Below, piece after piece: positions 24,001-39,000 of a stretch of 64,000 nucleotides of DNA. The stretch comes from Aralia elata (taxonomy: Eukaryota > Streptophyta > Magnoliopsida > Apiales > Araliaceae), in contig CM068385.1 of the NCBI GenBank assembly GCA_034770075.1, forward strand, positions 70,872,479 to 70,936,478, in the 5' to 3' direction. The position numbers and the translations under genes were made by a program. Under the pieces are notes generated by a model. That model saw nothing but the letters and a program-made list of their open reading frames with translations. It made no database searches and was not told where the DNA came from. Each line of letters starts with the position of its first letter. Position 1 is the stretch's first letter.

Positions 24001-27000
24001 TTTGTGGGCTGCTGAAATGGCCCTTTCTCAAAATATAGGGGTACCTTGGGTAATGTGTCAGCAATGGGATACTCCAGAGCCTGTGGTGAGTGATTATTCA
24101 TTTCTATCCTGCATCTAGAAGTTGCTAAATAAACTTTTGTTTATATCCGCCCTAGCTAATCCTTCCCTCCTCCACTAAGCAATAATTAGGAAGTTCGGTT
24201 CCACTGCAAAGCATACATCTCCGTATCAGATATCTGACCAAGCTAATCCTAGAGCCATCACCATTTTTGTGCATGAGGAACTCATCAAAACCTGTCAAAA
24301 TGACTTTCCAGACCTCACCCCATAGGGAAAAGCACCTACAGGAGGCATAAGGCCTCTGTCCTAGCCAAAGCAACTGATAACCACCCTCCTCCAAAGACTA
24401 CCCTCTTCCACCATGACCTCCACAACCATTTACCCAACATTGCGTAATTCAAAGTGCCCGAGTCTCTAATACCCAAGCCTCCCAAGCACACTTGCTTCCA
24501 GTTAACTAAGTTATAATTACCTCATTCATCGCTAGCATTCCATGGAAATCAAGCATAACCTTATGAAGCCTCTTACACACCAATGCCGGAAGAGGGAAAC
24601 GGGAAATGAAATAAGCTGAAAAATTTGGGTGTGCACTCCTTACTGTCCTACTATAGTTAAATTAAATAACACCGATTCCATCCCGCCAGTCTCTTATCAA
24701 GATTCTTAATGGAAGGCCTTGAGTTCTATTCACTTGGAGCTAGAGAGGAGTAAATTATGAAGGGGATCGCTGAAACAACATACCGACTACGGATAGGTTC
24801 TTAGATACCAGATTCCCAATGCCCAGACCCTCTACTCCCTTGGTTGATGCACCTCCCAGCTGATTAAATGGTACTTTCAATCCTCACCCGCCCCTGACCA
24901 ATGTAAACAACAAATTTTTCTTGAGGGAGTTTGCGACTCCCACCGAAAGCTTAAAAATAGAGTGAAAATAAAGTGGTATGCTGGACAAATTTGCTTGAAT
25001 CAAAGTAATCCTACCCTCAAAGAAAAAAAGTGCCCTTCCAACAGTCTAAAATTTTAGACACACGTTCCGTAATCATATCCCAGAAGGTATAGGATTCCCC
25101 CCTAAAGGAGTCCCAAGATACGTTGCGGAAAGTGACTACGCTAGACAACAATTAAGCGAACACATTTAAGGAGTGACTCTCTATATTAGTCCCAGCTAAA
25201 CTACAATTACGCCAAGCTGATTTTAAACCCAAAGATAATCTCAATAATCTGTAGTATGGACAAAACATTCTTAAGACCTCAAACCCCTCGATAAAGACAA
25301 GATTTTGTTGTCATGAAATTGGGGATGAGTTACCATAAGAGCCTCCCAACCCACAATGCACTCCACCACCAGGCCATTCTACTCAACACATCAACCACAA
25401 GAGGGAGACATATAGTCCCCTCAAGTAAGCTCCTAGATGCAAGCCCTTGGATGTCTGAAACCATGATTTAGGCTCACTATTAAAAATCACAGAATAGAAA
25501 GGACCAACAACCACAAATCCAAGACTGCCACCTCCCTCTAAACCCCTTTTGCTCCAACTCGCTATCATGGAAATCCCAACATATCCTATTGTAAGCTTTC
25601 TCAAAGCTTAGCTTGAAAACCATCACTTGATGACCCATCTAGACACATATTAAACAACCTAATTGGCACCCAAAGCTGAATCCATAATCTGCCTACCACC
25701 CACAAAGTACTTTGCTGTTCCGACATCTTCTCTTCCAAAACCACTCCCAAACACCTAGATAGAACTTTGTGAGAACGTATACACACTAGTCACCAGATTA
25801 ATAGGACAAAAAAATCATTCATCTAGATAGAGCGGTCCTTTTTAGGCACTAAGGTGATAAGAGAGGAATTAGTACTCTTACAAGTGATCCCAATGGCATG
25901 AAACTCCTGCAAGTGGAATTTTTTGTTTCATGTATTAAAAAGTTGTGACAATATGTCTATAATAAAAAAGTAAAGCCTGTGGTATTAGCTTATATGATTA
26001 TCTGGCCTTGAAATTCCATTCACAAAATCATCCAACTTAGCTAAATATCAGTTTAGAAGTTTTTTCTGTATTTTATCTTAATTTCTCACCCTTGTTGTGA
26101 AAGTTTACTTGATTTTAAGTAGTAACATATTATGTGATAAATTTTCAGTCCACTCAGACATTGACTGATGCCGTTTCCTTACAGATAAATACATGCAATT
26201 CATTTTACTGTGATCAATTCACACCAAGCCACCCAAACATGCCAAAAATTTGGACCGAAAACTGGCCAGGATGGTACTTTTAATTTTTCCCTTTTTCTTA
26301 ATGTAAAATTTTTTCATTTTCATATTTGCATTAAACTCTACTTTAATTATTGTCTTTCTCCTTATTTGCTACCAATTGAGTATAACTGATGTTGATGATG
26401 AGGAGGGAGGAAGAAGGAATCAAAACTCAAAAAACACAACGAAGAAAGATAAGATAAAAGAGAGGTGCATCGCTAAACCAATTGGTAAGCACCAGTAAAA
26501 AAAGTTTAACAATCCGAATTCTCATGTTACCTTCACAAGGTTTTTATAGTTGTAGTCCCTTAGAAGATATTACTTATTTATTCAGTGCCCAAACTATTCA
26601 ATAATTACACCAAAAACAATGCGTCTAAAAGACTACTAAAGAAGGAAGAATTTCAACAACAATTGATTGTGTACTTCAATCTTGTCAAGTCTGGATTAAT
26701 TTAGGAACTTCCTTTAGGAAAATTCAGTACCATTTGAAAGGTATACGAGTCTACTTTCCAGTGCCTCAAACAGCGTGCCATTTGAATGTTTCTAGAGTTT
26801 CGCCAAGAATAAGTTTCTGCTGCCAGAAATACTCAAAAAACACATTTTTTTTTTCTTTTTTATGTATTGCATCAACCTCCTCTTCCAAGCATTCTCACGA
26901 ATATTGGCGAAGAAACTTACGTGCGACTTATATGTAGCATACCTACAGCTCGAGGCTTGACACAAAAGCATTTAGGCTTTCAAGGTGCTCTGTAAATTAC

Positions 27001-30000
27001 ATAACTTGTCTTCGAAATGCTTAAAGTTCCTTAACTTGTTCTTCGCTCCAATCTTCCAACACAGTATCATATCTTCCACTGCCTCATCATGCTGCCATGA
27101 AATGAAGCTAGCCTGAGATTGTAATGCAAGCTCTGATACAAAATGATATGGATGCTTATGAGGAAGGAATCAAAACTTAAGAAACATAACTAAGAAAGGA
27201 GAAGATAAAAGAGGGGAGCATCGCTCAACTAGTTGGTAAACACTAATGATAGAAGTTTATAACAGTCCAAAATCTCTCTTTACAGCTACTAAAGAAGGAA
27301 GAATTTCAGCAGTCACTGAATGTGTACGTTGTTCCTGTTCAATTTTAGATAAAGTAGGAGCTTCCTCTAGGAAAAGTCAGTACCACTGGAAAACTAATAC
27401 TACTTTCTAATGCCTCATACGGTGCACCATTTGGATGTTTCTAGGGAGAGTTATGAATGTTTTCAAAAGATAAGTTTTAGCTTCCAGCAATGCTCGAGGA
27501 GCATTTTTTTCTCCTTGTTAATGTCTACATGATACCTAACTTATTTTGTCAAGCAAGATTTGTTACTAGATGCTCCTATAATAAAACGAAAACAAGGAAC
27601 AAGACCTAGGAGAACAAATTGAAATTAGATTCAAATTTGTGTAAAATATTTCCATGGTAGCATATTTAAAGCAACATCTTTTCCAAGAGATTTCATTCAA
27701 CCACTTCCTCCATTGAAATCCATAAGCTTGTGGTCGAGCCTGATAATTGTGTGATGTAATAATGGGACAAGTTTTTGGGAATTAATTTAAACAAAAGAAA
27801 TAAATTGTTGTTCCTCTCTGTAATCCATCTTCATTTACCCAAGACCCAAAAACAAAATTTTAGAGAAAGAAGCTATACAATAATTGAATTGGAAAGATGG
27901 AGTAGAGAGAGAAAACACAGATTTGAATTTCATGGAGGTTGCTCGTTTCGTATTATCTGAACTTCAAGCACAAAGCCCCCGATCCATACTCCATAGGTCA
28001 TGGAGGTGGTTGTGCCGAGCATGGAGGTTATGAAGGTTTCTTTATCTGCTACCACCATCGATCATGGAGTGCTGCCACCAATCGTGGCGACCATGGAGTC
28101 CCACCGGTCATGGAGGCCATGGAGCCGCCATCAATCATGGAGGAGACTTAAAACCCTCATAGTGAGTGTAGTGATGGTGTGGAGGTAGGCTCCAATTTTA
28201 TCAAACCCTTAAAAGTTTGACCTTCAAAACTAACATATATTAAATAAAATCTTATTTAATCTAATTAAATAATCTAAGTTATGTTGGTGGGTGAATTGTG
28301 GGTACTTGATGGGTTTGAATGGGTTAATAGGTGCGTGGATATTTTTTTTAAGGGTGGCATTAAGTGCCATGTCAAAAGGGAGTGTACAATAATTATTTAA
28401 TAGTCACGTGCACTGCACCACGTCATTCTTCTGTTAAATACTTAACACCCAAAACGAAAGTTCAAATTTTTGTTAGCGAGTTAAAGTTTAGCGTGTTGAC
28501 CCAAAAATAGTAATAGGAGGGAGCCGCTACTTCACTGGGAGATCGTGATGAGGCAAAAGGGGGCTTTATTAAAGTCCTTTGGGTCGTCCACTAAGTGAGT
28601 GAAAGAGGTCTCATTGGGAGAATTGGGAAGAGAGAAGGCTAGCCTCCCACTATGTGAAAGAAGACCGTAAGAAAAAAAAAGTATAGTGAGGTGTTTGATA
28701 GTTTGGATAAAGTAGAGTGAGGTACAAAACATTTAACCCCTGGTTCAATAGCAAATAGCAGTATCGCACCGCCTTCGGTTTATTTATTTTTCACCAAAAC
28801 CGGCCAAGTCATCTGTTCGGTTAAAAACTGGCGGTTCAATTTGGTTTGACCCATTTTAGTTTTATCTTGGTTCAAATTGCCATCCCTAGTGGATATTATG
28901 CCTGAACGTTAAACAGAATATCCATTACAAGAAAATCAATATACTTATAAGAAAGCTAACTAAGTACATTTAAAACAAGGTACGTAGTAATGCAAATCAG
29001 TAATATCATCTCTATATACTAATCTTGCAACTGACGGAAGAACATCTACATCATGGAACTGGAGTTGCTGCTAATAGTCATGGGCTAGCTGATAAGGAAT
29101 CTTCCACTTTGTTTACGTCTCTATAGAAATGCACAAAAACTACTCCCTGAGAAGGAATCAACCATGGAACTGGAGTTGCTGCTAATAGTCATGGGCTAGC
29201 TGATAAGGAATCTTCCACTTTGTTTACGTCTCTATAGAAATGCACAAAAACTACTCCCTGAGAAGGAATCAACGAGACATTCTAGTGGAGCACCTAAAAG
29301 AGTAGTTGCAAGATTAAAAAAGGAGCACAAAAATTGCCTTGAAAGCTTCATCACAAAAAATTGGTCGTGATGCTTTAGAGATTTTAGATAAGCTTCCAAA
29401 TATTGTGAACGAAGATACAATTACAATACCAATAAAGGTTGTTAAGGAAATTGTTTTAATCCAAGTTGGTTATGTTTAGTTCATCATTCCAGGTATAATA
29501 CTTGAAGCACAATACGATACAAAAGAAATCATTTTATTAGTGTTTTTTCAAAACTTTTTGACATGCATTTGGGTTGGATGATGTGACGCCCCCAAATTCT
29601 CTACACTTCCCTGTAGCAGATATGGTGCTCACGTGAAACTATACAACTATAAATATTCAATAAAATATGACTTCTATCTATCCAAGGTTCACAGTATCCC
29701 ATAACAGATGATAATTTCTGCCAGAACGTTATCTGTGTTTGGATACCCTCACTTGGATGTATAGATTCATATCTCATGAATACTTCTTTCATATCGATAT
29801 TCCCTATCTATTTGACATTCACAGTATTAATGATAAGATTGTTCTTGGAACTGAGGGGCGCATTCCGGTAAAGGTGACACCTTACCGGCGCTCATTAAGT
29901 GTAACCTCAGCGCTTACAGAACTCCCAGTATCATTTAAATACCCTCATTCAGATGTATAGTTCGTAAAGATACTGTATTTACTTAGTACAACTATGCTAA

Positions 30001-33000
30001 AGAAAGTAAAGATTAGAGTATAACGCATTCGATGTAATAAAGGATGATAATATATTACATATCATTAAGTTCGGTTACATCGTTCTCAGTACTAAGTTAT
30101 TACAACAAAGTCTTATAAAAGACTTGAATTATTCAAAAACAGTAAATAAAACTAGTAAACATGTCCTTTTCCTTTGTCTGTCCCAGAAGTGCCGGGATTA
30201 TCATTTAAAACTGCAAAAGAAGATATATGCAAGAATGAGCTACAAATGCTCAGCAAGTTCATTTGAAAATATAAACACAATGTGTTTGATTTGAAAGATG
30301 TCAATGATGTATAACTGAGGGTTCTGTACATGAACCATATATTTCAATTAGTTCTATCAGTCTTCAATGACTTAGAACCGTTTGATTTCGGATATCTGGT
30401 AGGGGATCAGCCTAACCAATATCCTAGGAGTATGCATATCATCCTATAATTTTGTGTCGATATATAATCAACATTTACCGGCACCTTATATCAAGGTGTT
30501 TCAGTTCACCTTACATCAAGGTGTTCCATTTCTCAGTATAAGATGTCGTACCAAAACAATTTGGTTTGACACAACAATTTACGCTCGAATAAACAATATA
30601 TGAATAATGATCCATTTCTTAAGTTATGCTGAACAAGAAGCAATAACTTCACAATAATTGATAGCAAGATGTAATAGACTTGCTTAAATGTAACAAGGTT
30701 AGAAGACTTGCCTCGTATATCTTTTACAGTTAATATAACGGTCTAAACGTTCGTCGTAAATCCTACACGATTATAAGTTTATGTAGACAAATAAGCGTTT
30801 AACGATTAAATCTTTTAAGTTTTATTTCGGGTATCATAACCGCATATAAATAAGACTTCTTTTACAATATATGAAATAATTTTAGCATTATAACTGCGTA
30901 CAGAATGAATATTTTTCAATTATATTTAAAATAAATTGAGCATTATAACTGCTTATAAAATGAATATTCGGCTATTAGATTTGAGAAAATTTCAGCATTA
31001 TAACTGCTTATAAAATGAATATTCGGCTATTGGATTTGAGAAAATTTCAGCATTATAACTGCTTATAAAATAAATATTTTTACTAAATAGTTGAAGAAAT
31101 TCGGACATAGTAACTGTTTATAAAAGTATATTTTCTAATATATAAGAGAAATAAATCGGACATTATAACTGCTTGTAAATAGGACTTTTGTACTATATAC
31201 TTAAAATAATTTGGACATTATAACTGCTTATAAAAGTATATTTTTACTAAATATATATAAAGAAAAATGAAAATAATAACCACTAGAGTAATACATCTTG
31301 TAGTTGCTAGCTTTACTTCTAATCGCGCAGCGCTTCGATGCTTAGAAAGTAATTTTTATCTCACAATATCTCTCAGAATATAAATATAGAGTGTTTTTGC
31401 TCTTGAACTGCTCTTGAAAAATAGTAAGGAATGAATGAACTGAGCTTGCTATTTATAGAAAAACCAAGTTTCACTAATTGCACGTTAGGGGCTCGGCTTA
31501 TTACACTTTGGTACCTAGGTTAATTACACTTTAGTACCTAGCGTGTGTCAGGCGTAAGCTGGCGTGTGCCAGGCGTAAGCACGACAAAGCATAAGCACGA
31601 CAAAGCAGCTTGTCAGCGTAAGCACGACAAAGCGTAAGCACGACAAAACACTATATCAGTTTAAGCACGACACAACAGCTTACTAAAAATAATTTGTCAG
31701 GATGCTTTTTGGTGAAATCGTGGAAAGCACGACAAATCATTTTATCAATGTAAGCACGACTAAGCAGCTTGACCAAAAAATTTTTATTTGACCAAATTTA
31801 TCGTTTGCATGATATAATCACAAAACACCTGCTTCGAAATATCATTTCAATCTTTATTAAGCACATATGTGACAAACTTTAAATCTCATTAGGGTTTAAG
31901 GTTTTAAACTTTTCGATATCTAGTTTTACGTTATACGTTCTAATTCTAAACGTATACGATAATGTTTTCGAATCGTATTAAGTTTTCAACGATTACCTAA
32001 ACAGCCGTTTATCAGAATATATCATCACATAACACAGAGTCGGAATAAGAAATTTCATTTAATAAACACATAATTTACATATACAAATCTTATTAGGGTT
32101 CAGAATATTACAGATGATTTTGAAGATAAGGAGAATTTTACTACTCTCATGATTTCTATTATGTGACAGTTTAGGTGTTATGTGTTCAATATAAAAGGTG
32201 TAATCCACATTGTGAAAGATAGAGTTCAATATTAATTTGATTGATTTTTGTGCCATTGTGGCAGTTGGGCATCCTTCGTTTCCTTTCCTCTTTTTACTTC
32301 CTCCTAAATCCCTTCTTTTAACCTTTCTAGACCTTCTTAGGATTTTCTTTAAACCTTTATGCCTAGAGATTATTCTGAAATTTTAATTATGGTAGATTAT
32401 TATTAGGACTTTGTTTCCTTATCTAGTTTCCTTAGTCTCCAAGAATTAAGTTTTACTTTTCTTATATAAACTCATGTAATGCTTCCTTATACATTACATT
32501 GAGATTGATTATTATCATTTTAAAGATTTATTTCTGTATTATCTTACTTCTTTTTCTTTCCTATACCTCTCAATTTCTTTCCCACTTTTAAACCCTAATT
32601 TTAAACCTAAATCGTTCCTCGTTTATTCTCCTTTGAGCTCATCCTATAATGAGGCAAATTCGACAAACTAGCTCCAAGAATGAAGTCTGTATGATGCTTT
32701 ATATCACTCGTTGGGGAAGCCCATCAAGTAATTCTTCAGGGATGAGAACATTGAATTCAACTATTAAAGGCTTAACTATATTCGACACTGTGAGATAGTA
32801 TTTATGTAATAGAACAAAGGAGGATGAATAGCAATAATAATCTGCCTTAGTGTATTATTACTTTCATACTTACAAGAGAGGGCAGTGGTCTCTATTTATA
32901 GCATTCAAGAGAGAGCACAAATATAATGAAACTATATTTAACAAATAAAAGGAATCAGACTTAAAAGCCCATTCTCCACTAACTGCTGCACTCCACTAAT

Positions 33001-36000
33001 TGCTGATATATGCTCCATTAGATGCAGCCCATGTGCCTCCACTAACTGCTGATATATGCTCCATTAGATGCAGCGCATGTGCCTCCACTAACTGCTGATA
33101 TATGCTGCCCATGTGTCTCAAAACATGTTTTCCACGTTCCTACTCCCTTGCTTCAAAGTCTGCAAACTCCGAAACAAATCCTGATGATAGTGGCTTGGTA
33201 CAAATCTTTTCTTCATAACTGCCTTCATCTCAGCCCAAGTCTCAATTGGCCGCTCACCACATCTCATCCTACTAGTCTTCAATTGATCCCACCAAGTGAC
33301 GACATAATCTGTAAATTCTGTAGCTGCCAACTGTACCTTCTTGCGCTCCGAATAGTTTTGAACTTCAAAAACCCATTCTATCTTCTTCTCCCAATCAAGA
33401 TAAGCCTCAGGATCACTCCTCCCTTGGAAAGATGGAATCTTTAATTTAATACTTCCCAACTTATCATATACCCGATTCCTATCTTCTCTATCTCTCCTAT
33501 CGCCTCTATCATCCCTATATCTTCTGTCCCTGGCCTCAAATCGCCTTCGAAGATCTGGGTCAAAATCCTCTTCATAGGAATCCTCCTCGTTGTTCCTATT
33601 CTCCTTTTTCTGAACCTTCTCCTTTTTTTGAGAGCCCATAATAATCTGTGAATGCTCCCTTTGAATGCTTTCCAACCTCTCAAATCTATCATCAAAGAGA
33701 TCCAACTTCCGAATTACTTGCTGTAATAGGACGTCCGTGTCTATTTTTGATTCCCCCTTTTGATCTTTTGTTGAAGATCCTTCTCCAAACAACCCCTTAT
33801 CCTTCATACCAGACATGATTAGCTGCAAAACAAAGGTTAGTAGAAAAACAATAATTTTCCTTACCACTCCCTTACGTGTTTCGCTCAACAATGATGAATC
33901 TCTCGTGTATGCACTCAACTAGGCTTTTACCCTCTAATATTCTCACTACTCTTGCCTTTTACCACTCAAATTCTCTCTTATAGGTTCTTTTTGAATTCCT
34001 AAATAATATCACAGTTTTCAAATCAATTCAAAAGTAACTTATCACGAAACAATTATAGAAGGTATGAATATCTCAATGATAGCACACTTAATCGCAATAA
34101 TAATTTTTTTTTTCACGATTTTTTTTTTCATGATTTTTTTTTATTTTTTTTTTGCAATATATATTCAAACAAGAAAATTGAAGGATAAGTAACTCGCTAG
34201 GAACTTAGCTCTGATACCAAATGATAGACTCCACGGCACGCTTGCGTGAGGTGGTCGTCGCCCGAATCGTTTCTAGCAAAGTTGAACGGTGGATAGCTTG
34301 CAATACCTTAACCCCTCGCCTATATGTAGACGGTAATCTTGGTACAATTGCTCGCCTAGGAAATCTGCGTTGAATGGACACCAACGACACCTTGACCCCT
34401 CGCTTATATGTAAGCGGTAATCTCGGTACAATCGACGATTAGTGCGGTAGAAGACGCCACACACAACTATGTATTGTTGTATGATAAGTCAAACTTGAAT
34501 CTCAAAGAAAAACTAGAAGTAACTTAGAAATTCTCAAAGAACCAAAAGTAGAGAATAATCTCACAAATAATTGTATTGAATAAATCTGATTGAAGTGTAT
34601 CAAGTACATCATCCATGTCCCCTATTTACACTACTCAAAAGTAATTCTAATCCTAATAGGAATTATAAAATCAACTGGAAACAAAATCCTAGCTTACCAA
34701 ATTAATTTGGAAACCAAATCCTAACTAATAAACAATAAGGAAATTAAATCCTACTTATCAAACATTCTAATTATAGTAGGAATCTAAAACATGCTGAAAA
34801 TAAATAGCCTTATAATTAAGGAAATCCATGTCCAAATTTGAATCAGAAAAGTAGCTGGAATCTTTCCAATTCGGATTCGACTTTCTCAAAAACTCTGGAT
34901 TCTCTTGCTTCCTTCGCGTCTTGACTTGGCTCGTACACTTGCAATACATTTACGTATTTATATTCCACCTTACTAGCCTTCGAACTCGAACCAATTTCAT
35001 CCCTCATCTCTCGAATCAAACCATTAAGCCCTTCCTTGAAGCGTTTAGCTCGTGCTCTCGTCACGGTTCCAACCGGAACTTGCACCGAGTCCGCTCCATA
35101 GCCGCCATGCATTCCCGAGCTTGTGATGACCTCATCACTTATTGTCACAATAAAGTCTCATTGGTCCATCCCACTTGATTTTCAAGTTTTCTAAGATGAT
35201 CTTCAACCAAAGTAGTTCACATACACCTTGAGCCATTGCTCGAAATTCTGCCTCTGCACTAGACCGTGCTACCACATGTTGTTTCTTACTCCTCCATGTC
35301 ACGAGGTTACCGCCAAGAAATGTGCAATATCCTGTTGTCGACCTCCTGTCAACTATTGACCCAGCATAATCAGCATCCGTATATGCCTTAAGCACCAAAC
35401 CTCCATTTCTTTTGAACAAAACACCCTTTCCCGGTGTCCCTTTGAGATATTGTAACACTCGGTGCGCAGCTTGCAGATGAACTTCCTTTGGGCTATGCAT
35501 GAACTGGCTAATCACACTCATTGCATATGCTATGTCCGGTCGTGTATGAGACAGATAAATGAGTTTCCTACCAGGCGCTGATACATTTCTTTATTTATTG
35601 CAGCGTCTTCCTCTGCCATTCCAAGTTTAAGATTTTGGTCTATTGGAGTACTTGTTGGTTTGCATGCTGTCTTGCCTGTTTCTTTAAGGAGATCCGTAAC
35701 ATACTTCTGTTGGGAGATAAAAATGCCCTGCCTAGAGTGAGCCACCTCGATCCCAAGAAAATATTTAAGCTTTCCTAATGCTTTGATCTCAAATTCCTTA
35801 GCCAAACACTGACTTAGAAGTTGTCTCTCATTATCATCATTCCCCGTCACTATTATATCATCAACATACACTAATAGTGCAGTGACTCCCCCTGAAGGTG
35901 AGTGTTTAATGAACAGTGTGTGATCCCCTTGGCTTTGTTTATACCCCATGACAATCATAACTCTCGCAAATCTGCCAAACCATGCCCGTGGTGATTGCTT

Positions 36001-39000
36001 AAGTCCATACAAGGCTTTCTTCAATTTACACACGGTATGATCACCCAAGTTATTCCCATAACCCGGTGGGACCTCCATATAAATTTCTTCTTCTAGTTCT
36101 CCGTGCAAAAAAGCATTCTTGACATCAAATTGTTGTAAGTCCCAACCATAATTAGCTGCTAATGATAGTAAGATTCTAACAGTATTCATCTTTGCAACCG
36201 GAGCAAAAGTCTCTAGGTAGTCAATCCCATATGTTTGAGTATAGCCCTTGGCTACCAACCTTGCTTTATATCTCTCTATTGACCCATCTGCTTTATATTT
36301 CACTGTATAGACCCATTTACACCCTACGGGTTTCTTTCCGACAGGTAACTTCACTAACTCCCACGTTTTATTCTTTTCCAATGCTTCTATTTCTACATTC
36401 ATGGCTTGTCTCCATTTCTCTTTGGTTAAAGCCTCAGATAAGGTGGTAGGGATGGTAATGGTGTTCAAGTTAACAAGAAAGGCTCTATGTGATGGTGAAA
36501 AATGTTTAAAGGAAAGAAAGTGTGCAAGAGGATATAAAGGTCGTTTTGTGCACTCTCTAGTTCCTTTCCTAATAGCAATGGGAAGGTCCTGGTCATTATT
36601 ATTGTCTATATGGGATTCAGTTTCAACTTGTAATGAAGAATTAGAAATTGTTACCTCGTTCTCAGGATCTGGGTTGGATGATTGGACTTGCACTGATTCA
36701 GGGACAATTGTCTTCTTCTTTGAATACACCTTGCCTTTGTCAAATTTCACATTCTCAAGGGCAGAGTTGGGAGTGTCTGAAATTTCCGGCACGGGTTCAG
36801 ACACAAGATTTGGTATAGACTCAGATATTGGTTCAGACACAAGATTTGGCATACTAGAAACTGGTTTAGGAATTGACGACAAATCGAACAAGAAATCCCC
36901 GTCCTTATCTTCAAGTATTGAATTCTCCCCCTGAAGATAAGGTGAGATGAAGTAAGGTGTTTGCTCATTAAAAGTAACATCCACCGAGACAAAGAATTTC
37001 TTCGATGGAGGGTGATAACACTTGTACCCTTTTTGAGTTGAGGAATAACCTACAAATACGCATTTCAACGCCCTTGGGTCTAGTTTCCCCCTATTTCGAC
37101 TATGAATATGGACAAATGACACGCACCCAAATATCCTAGGGACAAGATTATTTGTAGTGTGTATGTTTGGATAGAATGTTGAGAGTATGTCCATTGGACT
37201 CTTGAATCCCAAGACTCTAGAAGGCAAACGATTTATAAGATGAGTGGCTGTAAGAACTGCTTCCCCCCAAAAAGACTTAGGCACATTTCTTTGGAATAAG
37301 AAGGCTCGGGTTGACTGAAGGAGATGACCATTTTTTCTTTCTGCGACTCCGTTTTGTTGTGGCGTATCGACACAGGATGACTCGTGTACTATTCCTTCCT
37401 TTTGAAAATAAGGAGTTAGTACTTGATTGAAATAATCCTTGGCATTATCTGACTTAAACCTTTTGATAGCAACCCCAAATTGGTTCTTAATCATGGAACA
37501 AAAATTTGGGAGAATAGTACTGACATCAGATTTATGTTTAAGTAAGAAAAGCCAAGTAACACGAGTACAATCATCAATGAATGACACAAACCATCTTGCC
37601 CCAGAGACATTAGGAATAGTAGATGGACCCCAAATATCACTGTGAATGAGATAAAAGGGAAGAGAACTCCTTTTATCACTACTTGGAAAAGGTACACGTT
37701 TGTGTTTGGCAAATTCACACACTTCACAATGAAAATTTTCAACATCTAGACCTTGAAATAAAGACGGAAACAGAATTTTAATGACTCTAAATGACGGATG
37801 TCCAAGTCTGCGATGGTGAAGCCAAACTTTTTCTTCATTGGATGAATAAAGTTCTGAAACAAACGAAGAAGGTAACTTGCCCTTGGTGATATTTGACTGG
37901 CTCGATGTTTCTATGTAGTAGAGCCCATCCAGTTCTCTAGCATGTCCAATCATCTTCCCCGAATTCTGGTCCTGAAATACACAATAATTATGATGAAAGA
38001 TCACACTGCAACATAAATCTTGAGTAAGCTTTTGTATGGAGACAAGGTTTGTGAATAATTTGGGGACATGAAGGACATTTTTTAAAGTCAAAGATGGGCC
38101 TATTTTAACATCTCCTACACCTGCTACAGTGATCAAAGAGCCATCAGCTGTGGATATTTTCCTACTGCTTGGGCAGGGTAAGTATGTGGAAAAGACATTT
38201 GGTGAGTAGGTCATATGATCAGTAGCTCCTGAATCCATGATCCAGGAGCCGACAAAGGTTCTATTCGAGACATTTAATCCAACAGAGGATGGAGACTTAC
38301 CTGAATACGCCAATGAACAAGTACCTGAAGGTTTGTCAAGATTGCCAATTAGAGATCTCACCCTCTCGACCTCTTCTCGATTAAGACTGCTCGACTCCTT
38401 TGGTATTGCTTCATTTTGCTGTGCCATTGTGACATGAACCTGACCATTGTACCTTGGTGGTTTTCCACGAAGCTTCTAGCACCGCTCACGAGTATGGCGT
38501 TTCATCTTGCAAAAAGTGCACCACAAACTGTCACGATAATCAGCCTTCGATTGTTCAGGTTTTTTATCTTCAGAAAATTGTGTTTTTTTCATGTTTGCAG
38601 CTGAATAATTTCCACCACTAGCTACCATAGCTGAGCTGTCCATGCTTTGTGGTTCAAGCATAAGTCCTCTTCTGCTTTCCTCACCTCGAACCAACGCTAC
38701 CACTTCATTAAAGCACGGAACCTCCTGCTTGCCAAGAATCTGGACTTTCACTTGATCAAATTCTGGATTAAGCCCAACAAGAAAATCATAGACTCGATCT
38801 TGCTCAATGAAATTCTTTAGGACAGCTGCATCTTCAGGACATTTGGTTTTAATCACCCTATAATGATCAAGTTCTTGCCACAAGGCTTTTAACTGATTTG
38901 CATATTCGGTAACTGTTTTACTGTCTTGTTTAGCAGCCATTGTTTTCACCTTCACCTCATATACTTGAGCCGCATCTCTTGCCTTCGAATATGTCTGTTG

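Noticed and set aside
30831..31260. CRISPR-like array
   Set aside because: Whole units are similar, with no spacer variation pattern; it is a tandem repeat in an LTR.
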